A DNA stretch of 64,000 nucleotides, taken from the NCBI RefSeq assembly GCF_000522985.1, contig NZ_CP007128.1:620001-684000 (forward strand), in the 5' to 3' direction. The stretch's first letter is position 1; each line of letters opens with the position of its first letter. This DNA comes from Gemmatirosa kalamazoonensis (GTDB lineage Bacteria; Gemmatimonadota; Gemmatimonadetes; Gemmatimonadales; Gemmatimonadaceae). The notes below the pieces were generated by a model. That model was not told the DNA's origin, made no database searches, and worked only from the letters and a program-made list of their open reading frames with translations. Positions 51,028 to 60,084 of the stretch are shown here, one piece after another. Made by a program: the position numbers and the translations under genes.

Positions 51028-54000
51028 CTAACGCAGCGTCGAGAGATACTCCACGACGTCCCGGATCTCGCGCGGCGTGAGCAGCTTGCCCATCGGCGGC
51101 ATCGGCGACGGCAGATTCGTGCGCTTGGCGACGTCGCCCGTCGCGACGCGCTGGCGCTTGCCGGGCGCGGTCTCGACGACGAGCTCACCACCCGACTCCT
51201 CGCGCAGCGTGCCGACGACGGACTTGCCGTCCTTCAGCGTGAGCAGCACGGTGCCGTAGCCCGGCGCGAGGCGCGCGCTCGGCGTGAGCAGCGCCTCGAG
51301 CATCTGCTCCTTCGTGATGCGCGACGCGATGTGCGTGAGGTCGGGGCCGACGTCGGCGCCCGGGGTGCCGATGCTGTGGCAGCGCGTGCACTCCGACGCC
51401 GGGCCCGCGAGCACGATCTCGCGGCCGTGCTGCGCGCTGCCGCCGCGCCGCAGCGCCTCGCCGAGCGCGCCGGGCGCCTTCCCCTCGGCCACCGGCGCGA
51501 GCCAGCGACGCGCACGCTCCCGCACCGCCGGCGACGCGCCCGCCTTCGCCGCCTCGGCGACGTCGAGCCGCACCTCGGGGGCCAGCGCGCCCGACTCCAG
51601 CTTGCCGAACAACTGATCCAGTGAGGCCTGCGCACGCGTGCCGTGGAGCGCGCCGAGCGACGCGAGCGCGCTCTGCTGCTCCGTCGTGGTGCCCTTCTCC
51701 GCGACGCCGCCGAGGAGCTCCGCGCTGCCGTCGTCGGAGAGACGGAGCGCCGGCACCATGCCCAACGCGGCGGAGCGCAGCACCGGATCCGGGTCGGCGA
51801 GCGCGGTGCGCACGGCCTGCTCCGTCTCGTCGGCGCCGACCGCGCGCAGCGCACGCAGCGCGGCGGCGCGCACCGCGCGCGGCGCGCTGGACTGGAACTT
51901 CGCGAGCAGCATCGGCGCCGCCTCCTTCGCGCCGATGTTCGCCACCGCGTTCAGCGCGGCGAGCGTGAGCTCCTCGTTCGCGTCGGCAGGGAGCGACGTG
52001 ACGAGCTTCGCCACCACGGCGCGCGCGGCGACGGCGTCGCGCGGCGGCACGGGGCCGAGCCACGCGCCGTCCACGCGGTCCATCGGCGACGGGTTCGCCC
52101 ACGCACCGAGCGCGGCGAGCGCCTCGGCGCGCAGCGTGTCGGCGTTCGCCGCGCCGCCGCTGCTCGAGGCGTAGGATGCCAGCCGGTCGAGCGCCTCGCG
52201 CGAGCCGACGCGCAGGTTCGCGCTGATGGCGCGGCGCACGAGCGGCGTGTTCGCGAAGCGCGTCGCGGCGAGCTGCCGCGCGAGCGCCGGCAGCGCCGGC
52301 ACGATCCCACCGTCGTCGTTGATCGCGCGCGCGGCCTCCGTCACCACCGCCTCGTCGGCGTCGTCGAGGAAGCGCGCGACGTCGGGGCTCCGCAACCGGC
52401 GCAGCGTGACGACCGCGGCGAGCCGCACGCCGCGCGACGGGTGTGACGCGAGCGCCGCGACCTGCGCCGTGTCGCCGATGCGCGCGAGCGCGGTGGCGCC
52501 GGCCTGCCGCAGCCACACGTCGCGGTCGTCGTTGTCGGCGAGCATGCCGACGATTCCCTGCACGGCGGGCCGGTACGCCAGCCTGCCTAACGCCTCGGCG
52601 GCGAAGAAGCGCGCCCGCGGCGCGTCGTCCTTCAGCAGCGGCAGCAGCGAGTCCGCGGCCGGTGCGTAGCGCAGGTCGCCGAGCATCTTCGCCGCCTGCG
52701 CGCGCACCTCGCCGTCCGTGTCGCGGAGCAGCGGCACGAGCGCGGCGGCCTGCCGCGCGTCGACGCGCGCGAGCTGCGCGACGCCCCAGATGCCGTGCAC
52801 GAACGCCCACGTGCGCGGGCTGGCGTGCGCGTCGGCGACCGCGGCGAGCAGCGTGGGCGCGTCCTTGCGGCGCACGAGCTCGAACTGCGCCTTCGTGCGC
52901 ACGCGCATGTCGGCGTGGCGCAGGAGCGCGAGCAGCTGGTCGCTCGTGCGCCCCGCGAACGACTCGGCGATCAGCTTCCGCGTCTCGGCGCGCGCGGGGC
53001 TCGCCGAGTCGGCCGGGGTGTCGATCTTCCAGATGCGGCCGCGCCCCTTGGAGCCCCAGCCGTCGATCCAGTCGGCGAGGTAGATGGCGCCGTCGGGGCC
53101 GAAGCGCAGGCCGACGCCCAGGATCCCCTGCAGCGCGACGGTGTCCGACTGGAGCCGGAAGCCGGCGCCGTCGGGCGCGACCGTGAACGCGTAGACGCGC
53201 GCGCCCGACGGCGTGCCGACGAAGCTCGTGAGGAAGAACGTGCGGCGCCACCGGTCGCCTAACGCGGTGCCCGGCTCGTACACGAGCCCGGACGGCCCGG
53301 CGTGCGACGGGGCGACCGGCGGCACGATGTACGCCGCCTGCCCCGGGAAGCGTGGCGTGAACATCCGCTCGTCCATCCAGACGTTGTAGCGGTTGTTCGC
53401 CGGGTCGGTGTACTTGCCGTACTGCCACGTCGAGCGCCAGCCCGCGTCGGATCCGTTCGTGACGTAGACGACGCGCTCGTACTCGCCCTGGTGGTCGCCG
53501 TCGTTGTCCGACGCGATGATGTTCCCGAGCTCGTCGAACGCGAACGCCTGCGGGTTGCGCAGTCCCGACGCATAGACCTCGAAGTCGGTGCCGTCGGGGT
53601 TCGCGCGCAGGATCGCGCCGTTGTTGGGCTGCCGCCAGCGCTTGCCCGTCTTGTCGACGAGGTCGAACCCGAGGTCGCCCATCGACCAGTACACGCGGCC
53701 GTCCGGGCCTAACGTGAGTCCGGCGAGGCCGTGGCCGAAGAACGCCGGGTGCACGTTGTACCCACTGCTGATCGGCGTCCGCGTGACGACGCCGTTGCGC
53801 TCGTGCAGCCGCGAGACGTCGGGCGCCGCGGCGACGAGCAGGTCGCCGCCGGGGAGCGCGACGAGCCCGTTGGCGACGTCGTCCACCGCGTCCGCGTTGA
53901 ACCCCTCGTACAGCACGCGCGACTCGTCGGCCATCCCGCGGCCGGCACGGTCGACGACGCGGTACACGCGGTCGACCGGCACCGTGAGGTCGCGCCAGTC

Positions 54001-54438
54001 GTGCGAGCCGTCGCGGTTGAGGTCGGGGATCCAGAGGTTCTGCGCGCTGCGCGCCGGGGAGAGCTCCTTGTGGTAGAAGTCGTGGAGCTGCGGCACCGTG
54101 GTGAGCGTGTGCACCGTGGGCACCCACGTCGGGTGCCCGCGGATGTCGAGCAGGCTGCCCACCGCGCCGGCGCGCTCGGAGCCGGTCACGTAGACGACGC
54201 CCTGCGGGTCGACGTCGATGGCGATCGGGTCGGCGACGAGTCCCTCGGGCGCCCACGGCGTGGCGACGAGCCCACCGATCGCCTGCACGCTCACCGCGCG
54301 CTGCGCCGAGTCGGCGAGCTTGCGCTGCTCGGCCGCCGTCAGGCGAACGAGCTTCGGCGGGCGCGTCGTCGCGCGGCGGTTGGCGGGCGGTTGCGTCGCC
54401 GCGAGGGCGAGGAGGGCGAGGAGCGGCGTGAGACGCAT
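51028..54438 (-). CDS. PVC-type HEAT-repeat membrane dehydrogenase-like protein with C-terminal cytochrome c
   Basis: A 1136-residue exported protein. The signal is MRLTPLLALLALAATQPPA (start ATG 54438; the longer open frame upstream is translation of a repeat). Residues about 60-490 are a six-bladed propeller of the PQQ-dependent sugar-dehydrogenase/NHL type (IAIDVDPQGVVYVTGS, GLRNPQAFAFDELGNIIASDNDGDHQGE, GVGLRFGPDGAIYLADWIDGWG). Residues about 540-980 are HEAT repeats (VRTKAQFELVRR, EVRAQAAKMLGDLRY, PRARFFAAEALGRLAY). The C-terminus has one heme site, CTRCHS. The family is frequent in Planctomycetes, Verrucomicrobia and Gemmatimonadota; substrate unknown. Its stop lies in CGTTAGGC. Confidence 0.92.
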   Translation of the reverse strand: MRLTPLLALLALAATQPPANRRATTRPPKLVRLTAAEQRKLADSAQRAVSVQAIGGLVATPWAPEGLVADPIAIDVDPQGVVYVTGSERAGAVGSLLDIRGHPTWVPTVHTLTTVPQLHDFYHKELSPARSAQNLWIPDLNRDGSHDWRDLTVPVDRVYRVVDRAGRGMADESRVLYEGFNADAVDDVANGLVALPGGDLLVAAAPDVSRLHERNGVVTRTPISSGYNVHPAFFGHGLAGLTLGPDGRVYWSMGDLGFDLVDKTGKRWRQPNNGAILRANPDGTDFEVYASGLRNPQAFAFDELGNIIASDNDGDHQGEYERVVYVTNGSDAGWRSTWQYGKYTDPANNRYNVWMDERMFTPRFPGQAAYIVPPVAPSHAGPSGLVYEPGTALGDRWRRTFFLTSFVGTPSGARVYAFTVAPDGAGFRLQSDTVALQGILGVGLRFGPDGAIYLADWIDGWGSKGRGRIWKIDTPADSASPARAETRKLIAESFAGRTSDQLLALLRHADMRVRTKAQFELVRRKDAPTLLAAVADAHASPRTWAFVHGIWGVAQLARVDARQAAALVPLLRDTDGEVRAQAAKMLGDLRYAPAADSLLPLLKDDAPRARFFAAEALGRLAYRPAVQGIVGMLADNDDRDVWLRQAGATALARIGDTAQVAALASHPSRGVRLAAVVTLRRLRSPDVARFLDDADEAVVTEAARAINDDGGIVPALPALARQLAATRFANTPLVRRAISANLRVGSREALDRLASYASSSGGAANADTLRAEALAALGAWANPSPMDRVDGAWLGPVPPRDAVAARAVVAKLVTSLPADANEELTLAALNAVANIGAKEAAPMLLAKFQSSAPRAVRAAALRALRAVGADETEQAVRTALADPDPVLRSAALGMVPALRLSDDGSAELLGGVAEKGTTTEQQSALASLGALHGTRAQASLDQLFGKLESGALAPEVRLDVAEAAKAGASPAVRERARRWLAPVAEGKAPGALGEALRRGGSAQHGREIVLAGPASECTRCHSIGTPGADVGPDLTHIASRITKEQMLEALLTPSARLAPGYGTVLLTLKDGKSVVGTLREESGGELVVETAPGKRQRVATGDVAKRTNLPSPMPPMGKLLTPREIRDVVEYLSTLR

Positions 54439-54458
54439 GAGACGGTGGCTCGCTGGTG

Positions 54459-54585
54459 TTGAACCGGAGAGAGGGGTCGGGACTCGGGACTCGGGACTCG
54501 GGACTCGGGACTCGGGGCCTAACGAGTCCCGAGTCCCGAGTCCCGAGTCCCGAGTCCCGAATCCCGCCCCCTCTCTGTCGTTCAA
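54459..54585. repeat. Inverted repeat with five GGGACTC units per arm
   Basis: TTGAACCGGAGAGAGGGG followed by five GGGACTC units (left arm), then GGGGCCTAACGAGTCCC, five GAGTCCC units, CCCCCTCTCTG and TTCAA (right arm). The arms are inverse complements with a few mismatches. The octamer CCTAACG is at its centre. The TTGAACCG/TTCAA ends are the same as in family A, though the filling differs. It lies 5' of the dehydrogenase-like gene and 3' of the ADOP gene. Confidence 0.9.
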
Positions 54586-54600
54586 TTGTACAGTCGGCGC

Positions 54601-54617
54601 AGTCCTTTGTAAGGACT
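54601..54617 (-). terminator. Small hairpin after the ADOP gene stop
   Basis: AGTCCTT (54601-54607) and AAGGACT (54611-54617) are perfect with a 3-nt loop, 8 nt downstream of the ADOP stop on the minus strand. This is a simple stem with no strong U tract. Confidence 0.5.
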
Positions 54618-54625
54618 CGCCGCGC

Positions 54626-57292
54626 TCACCCACGCAGCGCTTCCGTCGGGTCCACGCCCATCGCTCGACGCGCGGGCACCAGGCTCGCCAACACCGCGAC
54701 GCCGAGCAGCACCGCGCACACGCCGCCCAACGTCGGCAGATCCACCGGCGACACGCCGACGAGCATCGCCCGGATCGCGCGCGCCACCAGCACCGAGCCG
54801 ACGAGCCCCGCCGCGAGCCCCGCGCCGCACATCCGCAGCCCCTCGCGCAGCACGAGCCCCAGCACCGTGCGCCGCTCGGCGCCTAACGCCATGCGCAGGC
54901 CGAGCTCGAACGCGCGCTGCGAGACGCCGTACGAGATCACCCCGTACGTGCCGACGCCGGCGAGCAGCAGCGCGAGCGCCGCGAACGCGGACAGCAGCGC
55001 GGTGCTGAAGCGCCGGCTCGCCACCGACGTCGCGACCACGTCGTTCAGCGTGCGGATCTCCGACACCGGCGCCGTCGGCTCGAGCTCGCGCACCGCGGCG
55101 CGCAGGGCGGGCGCGAGGCGCGCCGGGTCGCCCGAGGTGCGCAGCAGGATCGCCATCGCGCGAGGCACGAAGTACGCGCTCTGCGCCGCCTGCGCGTGCG
55201 GGAAGTACATCGTCTGCTCCGGCGTGTCGTCGAAGCCGTGCGAGCGGATGTCGCCCACCACGCCGACGACGGTCACGAGCGGCGACTCGCGGCTGAGCTG
55301 GAAGCGGCGCCCGACGGCGTCCTGCCCCGGCCACGCGAGCTTCGCGAACCGCTCGCTCACGATCGCCACCAGCGGCGCGCCGGCGGCATCGGCCGTCGTG
55401 AAGTCGCGCCCCGCGAGCAGCGGCAGCCCGATCGCCGCGAGGTAGCCCGGCGTCGCCTGCTGCGGCACCGCGGACGGCCACCGCCCGTCGGGGTAGTTGC
55501 CCCCCTCCGGCTGGAAGCCCCACAGCCCCCCCGCGTCCACCACCGGCAGCCACCCCGACGCGCCCACCGCGCGCACGCCCGGCACGGCGCGCAGCCGCTC
55601 GATGAGGCGCGAGAAGAACGCCGCGGTGCGCGCGTCGTCGTAGTCGCGCCGCGAGATCGACACCTTCGCCGTGAGCACCCCCTGCGGCACGAAGCCGAGA
55701 TCGTTCGCGCGCAGATGGGCGAGGCTGCGCAGCAGCATGCCGGCGCCGGAGAGCATGACGACGGCGAGCGCCACCTCCGCCGCGACGAGCGCCCGCCGCG
55801 CGCCCGCCGACGTGGTCTGCGGCCCGGTCCCCCTGCCCCCTTCCTTCAGCGTCGCGGCGGCATCGGGCGCGAGCCGCCACGCCGGCACGAGGCCGATGAG
55901 CAGCCCCGTTGCCGCGACGATGCCCAACGTGAACAGCGCCACGCGCCAGTCGAGACCGATCGCGGCGACGCGCGGCAGCCCGTCCGGCGCCGCGGCGCGC
56001 AGCAGCCGCGTCAGCCCCCACGCCCCCGCCGCGCCGACCACGCCGCCGAGCACCGCGAGCACGAGGCTCTCCGTGAGCAGCTGCGTCACCAGCCGACGCG
56101 TCGACGCGCCGAGCGCGTTGCGCAGCGCCATCTCCTTGCGCCGCGACTCGCCGCGCGCGAGCAGCAGGTTGCCCACGTTCGCGCAGGCGATGAGCAGCAC
56201 GAAGCCCACGGCGCCGAGCAGCGCGAGCAGGTACGGGCGCGTGGGCCCGACGAGCTGCTCGCGCACACCTTCCATGTGGGGCAGCAGCGGCTTCGCGGGG
56301 TCGAAGTGCTGCGGCTCGTCGCGCATGATGCGCCGGTCGAGCGCGGTCGCCTCCCGCATCGCCTGCTCGATCGTCGCGCCGGCCCGCAGACGCCCGACCA
56401 TGAACAGGAAGTGATTCGTACGCCCGTTCACGCTGTCGGGGCGCGGCGGCGGCATCGGGCCCCACATGTCGGTGCGCGCCTCGGGGAAGTCGAAGTGCGC
56501 CGGCATCACGCCGACCACGGTGCGCGGCAGGCCGTTCACGTGAATCGACTTGCCGATGATCGACCGGTCGCCGCCGAAGCGCCGCTTCCACAGCGCGTGG
56601 CTCAACACGGCGACCGTCGACGGGTGCTCGGCGTCACCCTGGAACTCCTCGGGGAGGAACGTGCGCCCCAGCAACGGAGCGACGCCGAGCAGCGGGAAGA
56701 AGTCCTCGGTCGCGGGCACGAAGCGCACGCGCTCGGGATCGCCCTCGCCGGTGAGCGTGTCCTCGCGGCGCGTGTACGCCGCGAGCTTCTCGAAGCTCCG
56801 CAGCTCGCGCCGGTAGTCGAGGAAGTCCTGCGGCGCCGCGAGCCAGTGCGGCGGCTCGTGCCCGAACGCGACCACGCGCTCCGCGTGCGGGTACGGCAAT
56901 GGGCGCAGCAGCACGCCGTTCACGACCGAGAAGATCGCGGCGTTCGCGCCCACGCCCAACGCGAGCGTGGCCAGCACCACCGCGGTGAACGCGGGACGGC
57001 GGACGAGGTCGCGCAGCGCGAACCGCGCGTCCTGCAGCAGGGTGCGCACGATCGGATCCTCCGGCGGACGGTGTAGGGGAACGATCTTTCGCGCGCGCAG
57101 CCGCTCGGCGAGCGCGGAGAGCGCGGTGTCGACGACGATGCGCAGCCACACGAGCACACGCGGCTCGCCCAGCGCGCGCGCATGGCGCAGCCGGTCGTGA
57201 TGGAACTCCGCCATCGCGCGGCCCCAGCGGCGGCGGAACTCGGCGGGATAGAGGCGCAGCAGCGCGCGGGCGATCCGCGCTTCGACGCTCAC
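54626..57292 (-). CDS. ABC transporter permease, ADOP type with N-terminal prefix domain
   Basis: An 888-residue permease. Residues 1-85 are the 'permease prefix' seen in PadR-linked ADOPs (VEARIARALLRLYPAEFRRRWGRAMAEFHHDRLRHARALGEPRVLVWLRIVVDTALSAL). It is followed by FTAVVLATLALGVGANAAIFSVVNGVLLRPLPYPHAERVV, a MacB core domain, FtsX domain 1 (LLIACANVGNLLLARGESRRKEMALRNALGA) and FtsX domain 2 (GTYGVISYGVSQRAFELGLRMALGAERRTV). The GTG start overlaps the PadR stop (GTGA), so the pair forms one operon. No ATPase is encoded nearby. Such permeases are thought to serve export or regulation under PadR control. Confidence 0.94.
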   Translation of the reverse strand: MSVEARIARALLRLYPAEFRRRWGRAMAEFHHDRLRHARALGEPRVLVWLRIVVDTALSALAERLRARKIVPLHRPPEDPIVRTLLQDARFALRDLVRRPAFTAVVLATLALGVGANAAIFSVVNGVLLRPLPYPHAERVVAFGHEPPHWLAAPQDFLDYRRELRSFEKLAAYTRREDTLTGEGDPERVRFVPATEDFFPLLGVAPLLGRTFLPEEFQGDAEHPSTVAVLSHALWKRRFGGDRSIIGKSIHVNGLPRTVVGVMPAHFDFPEARTDMWGPMPPPRPDSVNGRTNHFLFMVGRLRAGATIEQAMREATALDRRIMRDEPQHFDPAKPLLPHMEGVREQLVGPTRPYLLALLGAVGFVLLIACANVGNLLLARGESRRKEMALRNALGASTRRLVTQLLTESLVLAVLGGVVGAAGAWGLTRLLRAAAPDGLPRVAAIGLDWRVALFTLGIVAATGLLIGLVPAWRLAPDAAATLKEGGRGTGPQTTSAGARRALVAAEVALAVVMLSGAGMLLRSLAHLRANDLGFVPQGVLTAKVSISRRDYDDARTAAFFSRLIERLRAVPGVRAVGASGWLPVVDAGGLWGFQPEGGNYPDGRWPSAVPQQATPGYLAAIGLPLLAGRDFTTADAAGAPLVAIVSERFAKLAWPGQDAVGRRFQLSRESPLVTVVGVVGDIRSHGFDDTPEQTMYFPHAQAAQSAYFVPRAMAILLRTSGDPARLAPALRAAVRELEPTAPVSEIRTLNDVVATSVASRRFSTALLSAFAALALLLAGVGTYGVISYGVSQRAFELGLRMALGAERRTVLGLVLREGLRMCGAGLAAGLVGSVLVARAIRAMLVGVSPVDLPTLGGVCAVLLGVAVLASLVPARRAMGVDPTEALRG

Positions 57293-57654
57293 GCGCGCGC
57301 CGGCGCGATGATGCGCCGCTCTTCGGCGATGCGCAGCAGCTCGCGCAGCCGCAGCAGCTCGGCGGCGAGCACGCGGCGGCCGAACGGGGTGAGCGAGTAG
57401 TGGATGCGCCGCTCGTCCCCCTCGTCCGGCGCGTCCGACTCGGCGACGACGCCGGCGCCCTCGAGGTTGCGGACGTGGCGGTACAGGTTCCCCGCCTCGA
57501 GCGCGATGCGCCCCTCCGTGTGCGCGACGATGTCCTGCCGGATCCCGTACCCGTGCCGAGCGCCGGCGCTCAGCATGGTGAGGATCAGCAGCTCGATCGG
57601 CTTCAGCGGGAGCAGGTCCTGCGGGTCCGGGTCACGGCGGCGCGGAGGGGACAC
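57289..57654 (-). CDS. PadR family transcriptional regulator
   Basis: A 121-residue winged-helix regulator: PLKPIELLILTMLSAGARHGYGIRQDIVAHTEGRIALEAGNLYRHVRNLEGAGVVAESDAPDEGDERRIHYSLTPFGRRVLAAELLRLRELL. This is the usual PadR winged helix plus a dimerisation helix. It precedes an ADOP permease with a GTGA overlap, a very common arrangement in Acidobacteria and Gemmatimonadota, and probably represses this operon. A family B inverted repeat lies about 85 nt upstream of its start. Confidence 0.94.
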   Translation of the reverse strand: MSPPRRRDPDPQDLLPLKPIELLILTMLSAGARHGYGIRQDIVAHTEGRIALEAGNLYRHVRNLEGAGVVAESDAPDEGDERRIHYSLTPFGRRVLAAELLRLRELLRIAEERRIIAPARA

Positions 57655-57736
57655 GGGACGGGCGGGTGGAGGTAGCTGTGCTCATTTTGAGCATAGACAG
57701 CGCGAACCGCCAGGAGGGTTGCTTCGCGCCTCTCCG

Positions 57737-57876
57737 GACTCCACGTACGTGGTTTCATTGGACTGAAGAAGGACTGAAGAAGGACTGAAGAAGGACCAAC
57801 AACTCTGTTGGTGTTCTCCTTCTTCAGTCCTCCTTCAGTCCTTCTTCAGTCCCACCAGATATCGTACGTGGAGCCC
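57737..57876. repeat. Family B inverted repeat upstream of PadR-ADOP operon
   Basis: The outer arms are GGACTCCACGTACGTGG (57737-57753) and ATCGTACGTGGAGCCC (57861-57876). Inside, three direct GGACTGAAGAA units face TCCTTCTTCAGTCC-type inverse units, with a loop hairpin around CCAACAACTCTGTTGG. Together with 28.2 and 30.9 kb this is the third copy, and all three lie next to ADOP genes. Confidence 0.9.
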
Positions 57877-57898
57877 GGTGTCGCCACGCAGATCGACG

Positions 57899-59908
57899 TC
57901 AGGGCACGCCCGCCCTGGGCCAGACGTTGTCCAAGGGATCGCCGTCCGGAAACCGCATGCCGGGGTCCAGCGTGATCCGCTCGATGCTCCGCGGCCCGAA
58001 GTCCAGCACCGCGTCGTACGTCCGCCGCCCGTCGAACCAGACGTCCACCGGGAACGTGACGATCGCGGTGCGCGCGTCGACCATGCGCGCGTTCGACATC
58101 GGCGTGATCGCCGGGCCGTCCGCGGCGAACTTCACCTCCAGCACCACCGGCGACGGCATGTCCCCGTCCTGGCGCACGGTGACCGTGGTGCGCCCGCCGG
58201 TGACCGTCGTCGCGCGCGCGATCGACCCGTCGACCGACGCGGTGGTGAACAGCCAGGAGTACCAGAACCAGCCGAGGTCCTGGCCGAGCGCGTTCTGCAT
58301 GTAGAACGCGTAGTCCCACGGCGTGGGATGCTTGAAGCGCCACGCCTGCGCGTAGCCGCTCATCGCCCGCCACACCGCGCTGTCGCCGACGACGCCGCCG
58401 AGCGCGGAGAGCATCATCGGCGCCTTGCCGTACGCCTGGAACGAGTACATCGGGCCGCCGTAGTTCGCGTTCCACATCAGCGGCGCCTCGCGCTCGTTCC
58501 CCGCCACGCGGCCGTAGCTCTGGCCCAGCGTGTCGAGGTTCGCCGGCTTCCCCTCGGCGTCGTAGTCGGAGAGGCGGTTCATGTACTCGTTGAACCCCTC
58601 GTCCATGAAGCCGTACCACGTCTCGTTCACACCGACCATCATCGGCCACCACTCGTGCCCCGCCTCGTGGTCCGCCGCGCCGACGCCGGAGAAGATGATC
58701 TGCGGATACTCCATCCCGCGCTCGGGACCGTCGACCATCGTGAGCTGCGGGAACGCGTACGGCATCCAGAGCCGCGAGTAGAACTGGAGCGCGTGCCGCA
58801 CCACGGGCCCCGCCTGCCGGAACTGCGCCGCGTGCGACGGCTCGTAGAGGACGTGCACGGGCACCGCGCCCCTTCCCGGGATCGTCGCGCGCGTCGCGTC
58901 CCACACGTAGCGGTCCGACGTGGCCCACGCGAAGTCGGCGACCGAGTCCGCGGTGAAGTGCCAGACGAGGCGGCCGCCGGCGGCGCCTAACGTTCCCTTG
59001 CCCCGCTCCGCCGCGCCGACGATCGGCCGCGTGGCGTCCGACTCCAGCACGTGCGTCAGCCGCTCGCGCGTCGTCGGCGAGAGCACCGCCTCGGGGTTGC
59101 GCAGCGTGCCGGTCGCGGCGACGAGCCATCCCGCAGGCACGTCGACGCGCACGTCGAAGCTCCCGAAGTTGTTGTAGAACTCACTCGGGCCGAGGTACGG
59201 ATCGGTGTCCCAGCCGCGCAGGTCGTCGAACACCGCGACGCGCGGGTACCACTGCGCCACCTGGTACAGCGAGTCGGCCCACCGGCCCATGCGCTCGCTG
59301 AACCCGCCGCCGACGCTCGGCACCTTGAACGACCACTCGGCGTCGAGCGTGGCCTGGCCGCGCGCGGCGATCGCGTCGGGCAGGCGGATCGTGGCCACCG
59401 TCGTCGTGAGCCCCGACGCCGCCGGCACGGTGGACGGTGGGTCGCTGCGGCCACGCGGCGCGGGGTTCAGGTCCACGGCCTGACCGTTCACGGCGAGCCG
59501 CGTGACGCGCATCCCGTCCGTGATCTCGATGCCGGTGAGCGCCTCGGCGCGCACGGCGTCGGGGCGGAAGAGGTTCTGGTCGAGCCGCAGCACGATCGTG
59601 CGCAGCGCGGAGTCGCTCGCGTTGTGGATCGTCACGCGCTCCGTGCCGTGCACGATCGACGTCGCCGCGTCGAGCCGCGCGTCGATGGAGTAGTCGACGC
59701 GGAGCTGCCAGTAGCTGCGCCCCGGGCGGCCGGTGGAGTCGCGCGTGCCGGCGGCGAACGCGCGGCGGATCATGTTCGTGAGCGGGATGTCGCGCCGCAC
59801 GGCACGCGGTGGCGGCGGGGGCGTGCGGGTCTGGGCGTGCAGCGGCTGCAGCGACGGCAGCGGCAGCGCGGCGAGGAGGGCCAGCGCCGCGGCGGTCCGG
59901 TTCGTCAT
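57899..59908 (-). CDS. Secreted M1 family zinc aminopeptidase-like protein
   Basis: A 669-residue exported protein. The start is ATG 59908, followed by a signal peptide (AALALLAALPLPSLQPLHA, then Q). The zinc motif is His414-Glu415-Ala-Gly-His418 in DHEAGHEWWP, with the third ligand Glu437 in GFMDEGFNEY (HEXXH-X18-E). The N-terminal region (about 60-330) is the M1 saddle domain (WQLRVDYSIDARLDAATSIVHGTERVTIHNASDSALRTIVLRLDQNLF). Gly-x-Met-Glu-Asn is RGMEYP here, i.e. the aminopeptidase GAMEN loop is altered. One Leu in GTLGAAGG is TTA within the octamer. It removes N-terminal residues from peptides outside the cytoplasm. Confidence 0.93.
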   Translation of the reverse strand: MTNRTAAALALLAALPLPSLQPLHAQTRTPPPPPRAVRRDIPLTNMIRRAFAAGTRDSTGRPGRSYWQLRVDYSIDARLDAATSIVHGTERVTIHNASDSALRTIVLRLDQNLFRPDAVRAEALTGIEITDGMRVTRLAVNGQAVDLNPAPRGRSDPPSTVPAASGLTTTVATIRLPDAIAARGQATLDAEWSFKVPSVGGGFSERMGRWADSLYQVAQWYPRVAVFDDLRGWDTDPYLGPSEFYNNFGSFDVRVDVPAGWLVAATGTLRNPEAVLSPTTRERLTHVLESDATRPIVGAAERGKGTLGAAGGRLVWHFTADSVADFAWATSDRYVWDATRATIPGRGAVPVHVLYEPSHAAQFRQAGPVVRHALQFYSRLWMPYAFPQLTMVDGPERGMEYPQIIFSGVGAADHEAGHEWWPMMVGVNETWYGFMDEGFNEYMNRLSDYDAEGKPANLDTLGQSYGRVAGNEREAPLMWNANYGGPMYSFQAYGKAPMMLSALGGVVGDSAVWRAMSGYAQAWRFKHPTPWDYAFYMQNALGQDLGWFWYSWLFTTASVDGSIARATTVTGGRTTVTVRQDGDMPSPVVLEVKFAADGPAITPMSNARMVDARTAIVTFPVDVWFDGRRTYDAVLDFGPRSIERITLDPGMRFPDGDPLDNVWPRAGVP

Positions 59909-59975
59909 CGAGGCTCCTGCGGAGGTCGTGCGAAAGATGGTCGAGTGGCGCTCCCGATGGGGCCGGCGGCGTGGG

Positions 59976-60003
59976 TTGCCGTCCGATCGGGGGGGCATAC
60001 AAT
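59976..60003 (+). promoter_or_regulatory. Candidate sigma70-type promoter for the S8 protease gene
   Basis: TTGCCG (59976-59981), 16 nt, then TACAAT (59998-60003) matches -35/-10 boxes and lies 82 nt upstream of the S8 start. An AGGAGGT ribosome binding site is at 60073-60079. Confidence 0.5.
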
Positions 60004-60084
60004 AGCCGAGCGCCGTCACGACGCCGGACGACGACACCGTCGCGCGGCGCACGCTCGCCCACCCGAGGCGACAGGAGGTCGCTC

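Noticed and set aside
54439-54633. N-terminal extension of the dehydrogenase-like protein with GTRDSGLGTRDS repeats
   Set aside because: This is the GGGACTC palindrome read as protein; the signal peptide begins at the ATG at 54438.
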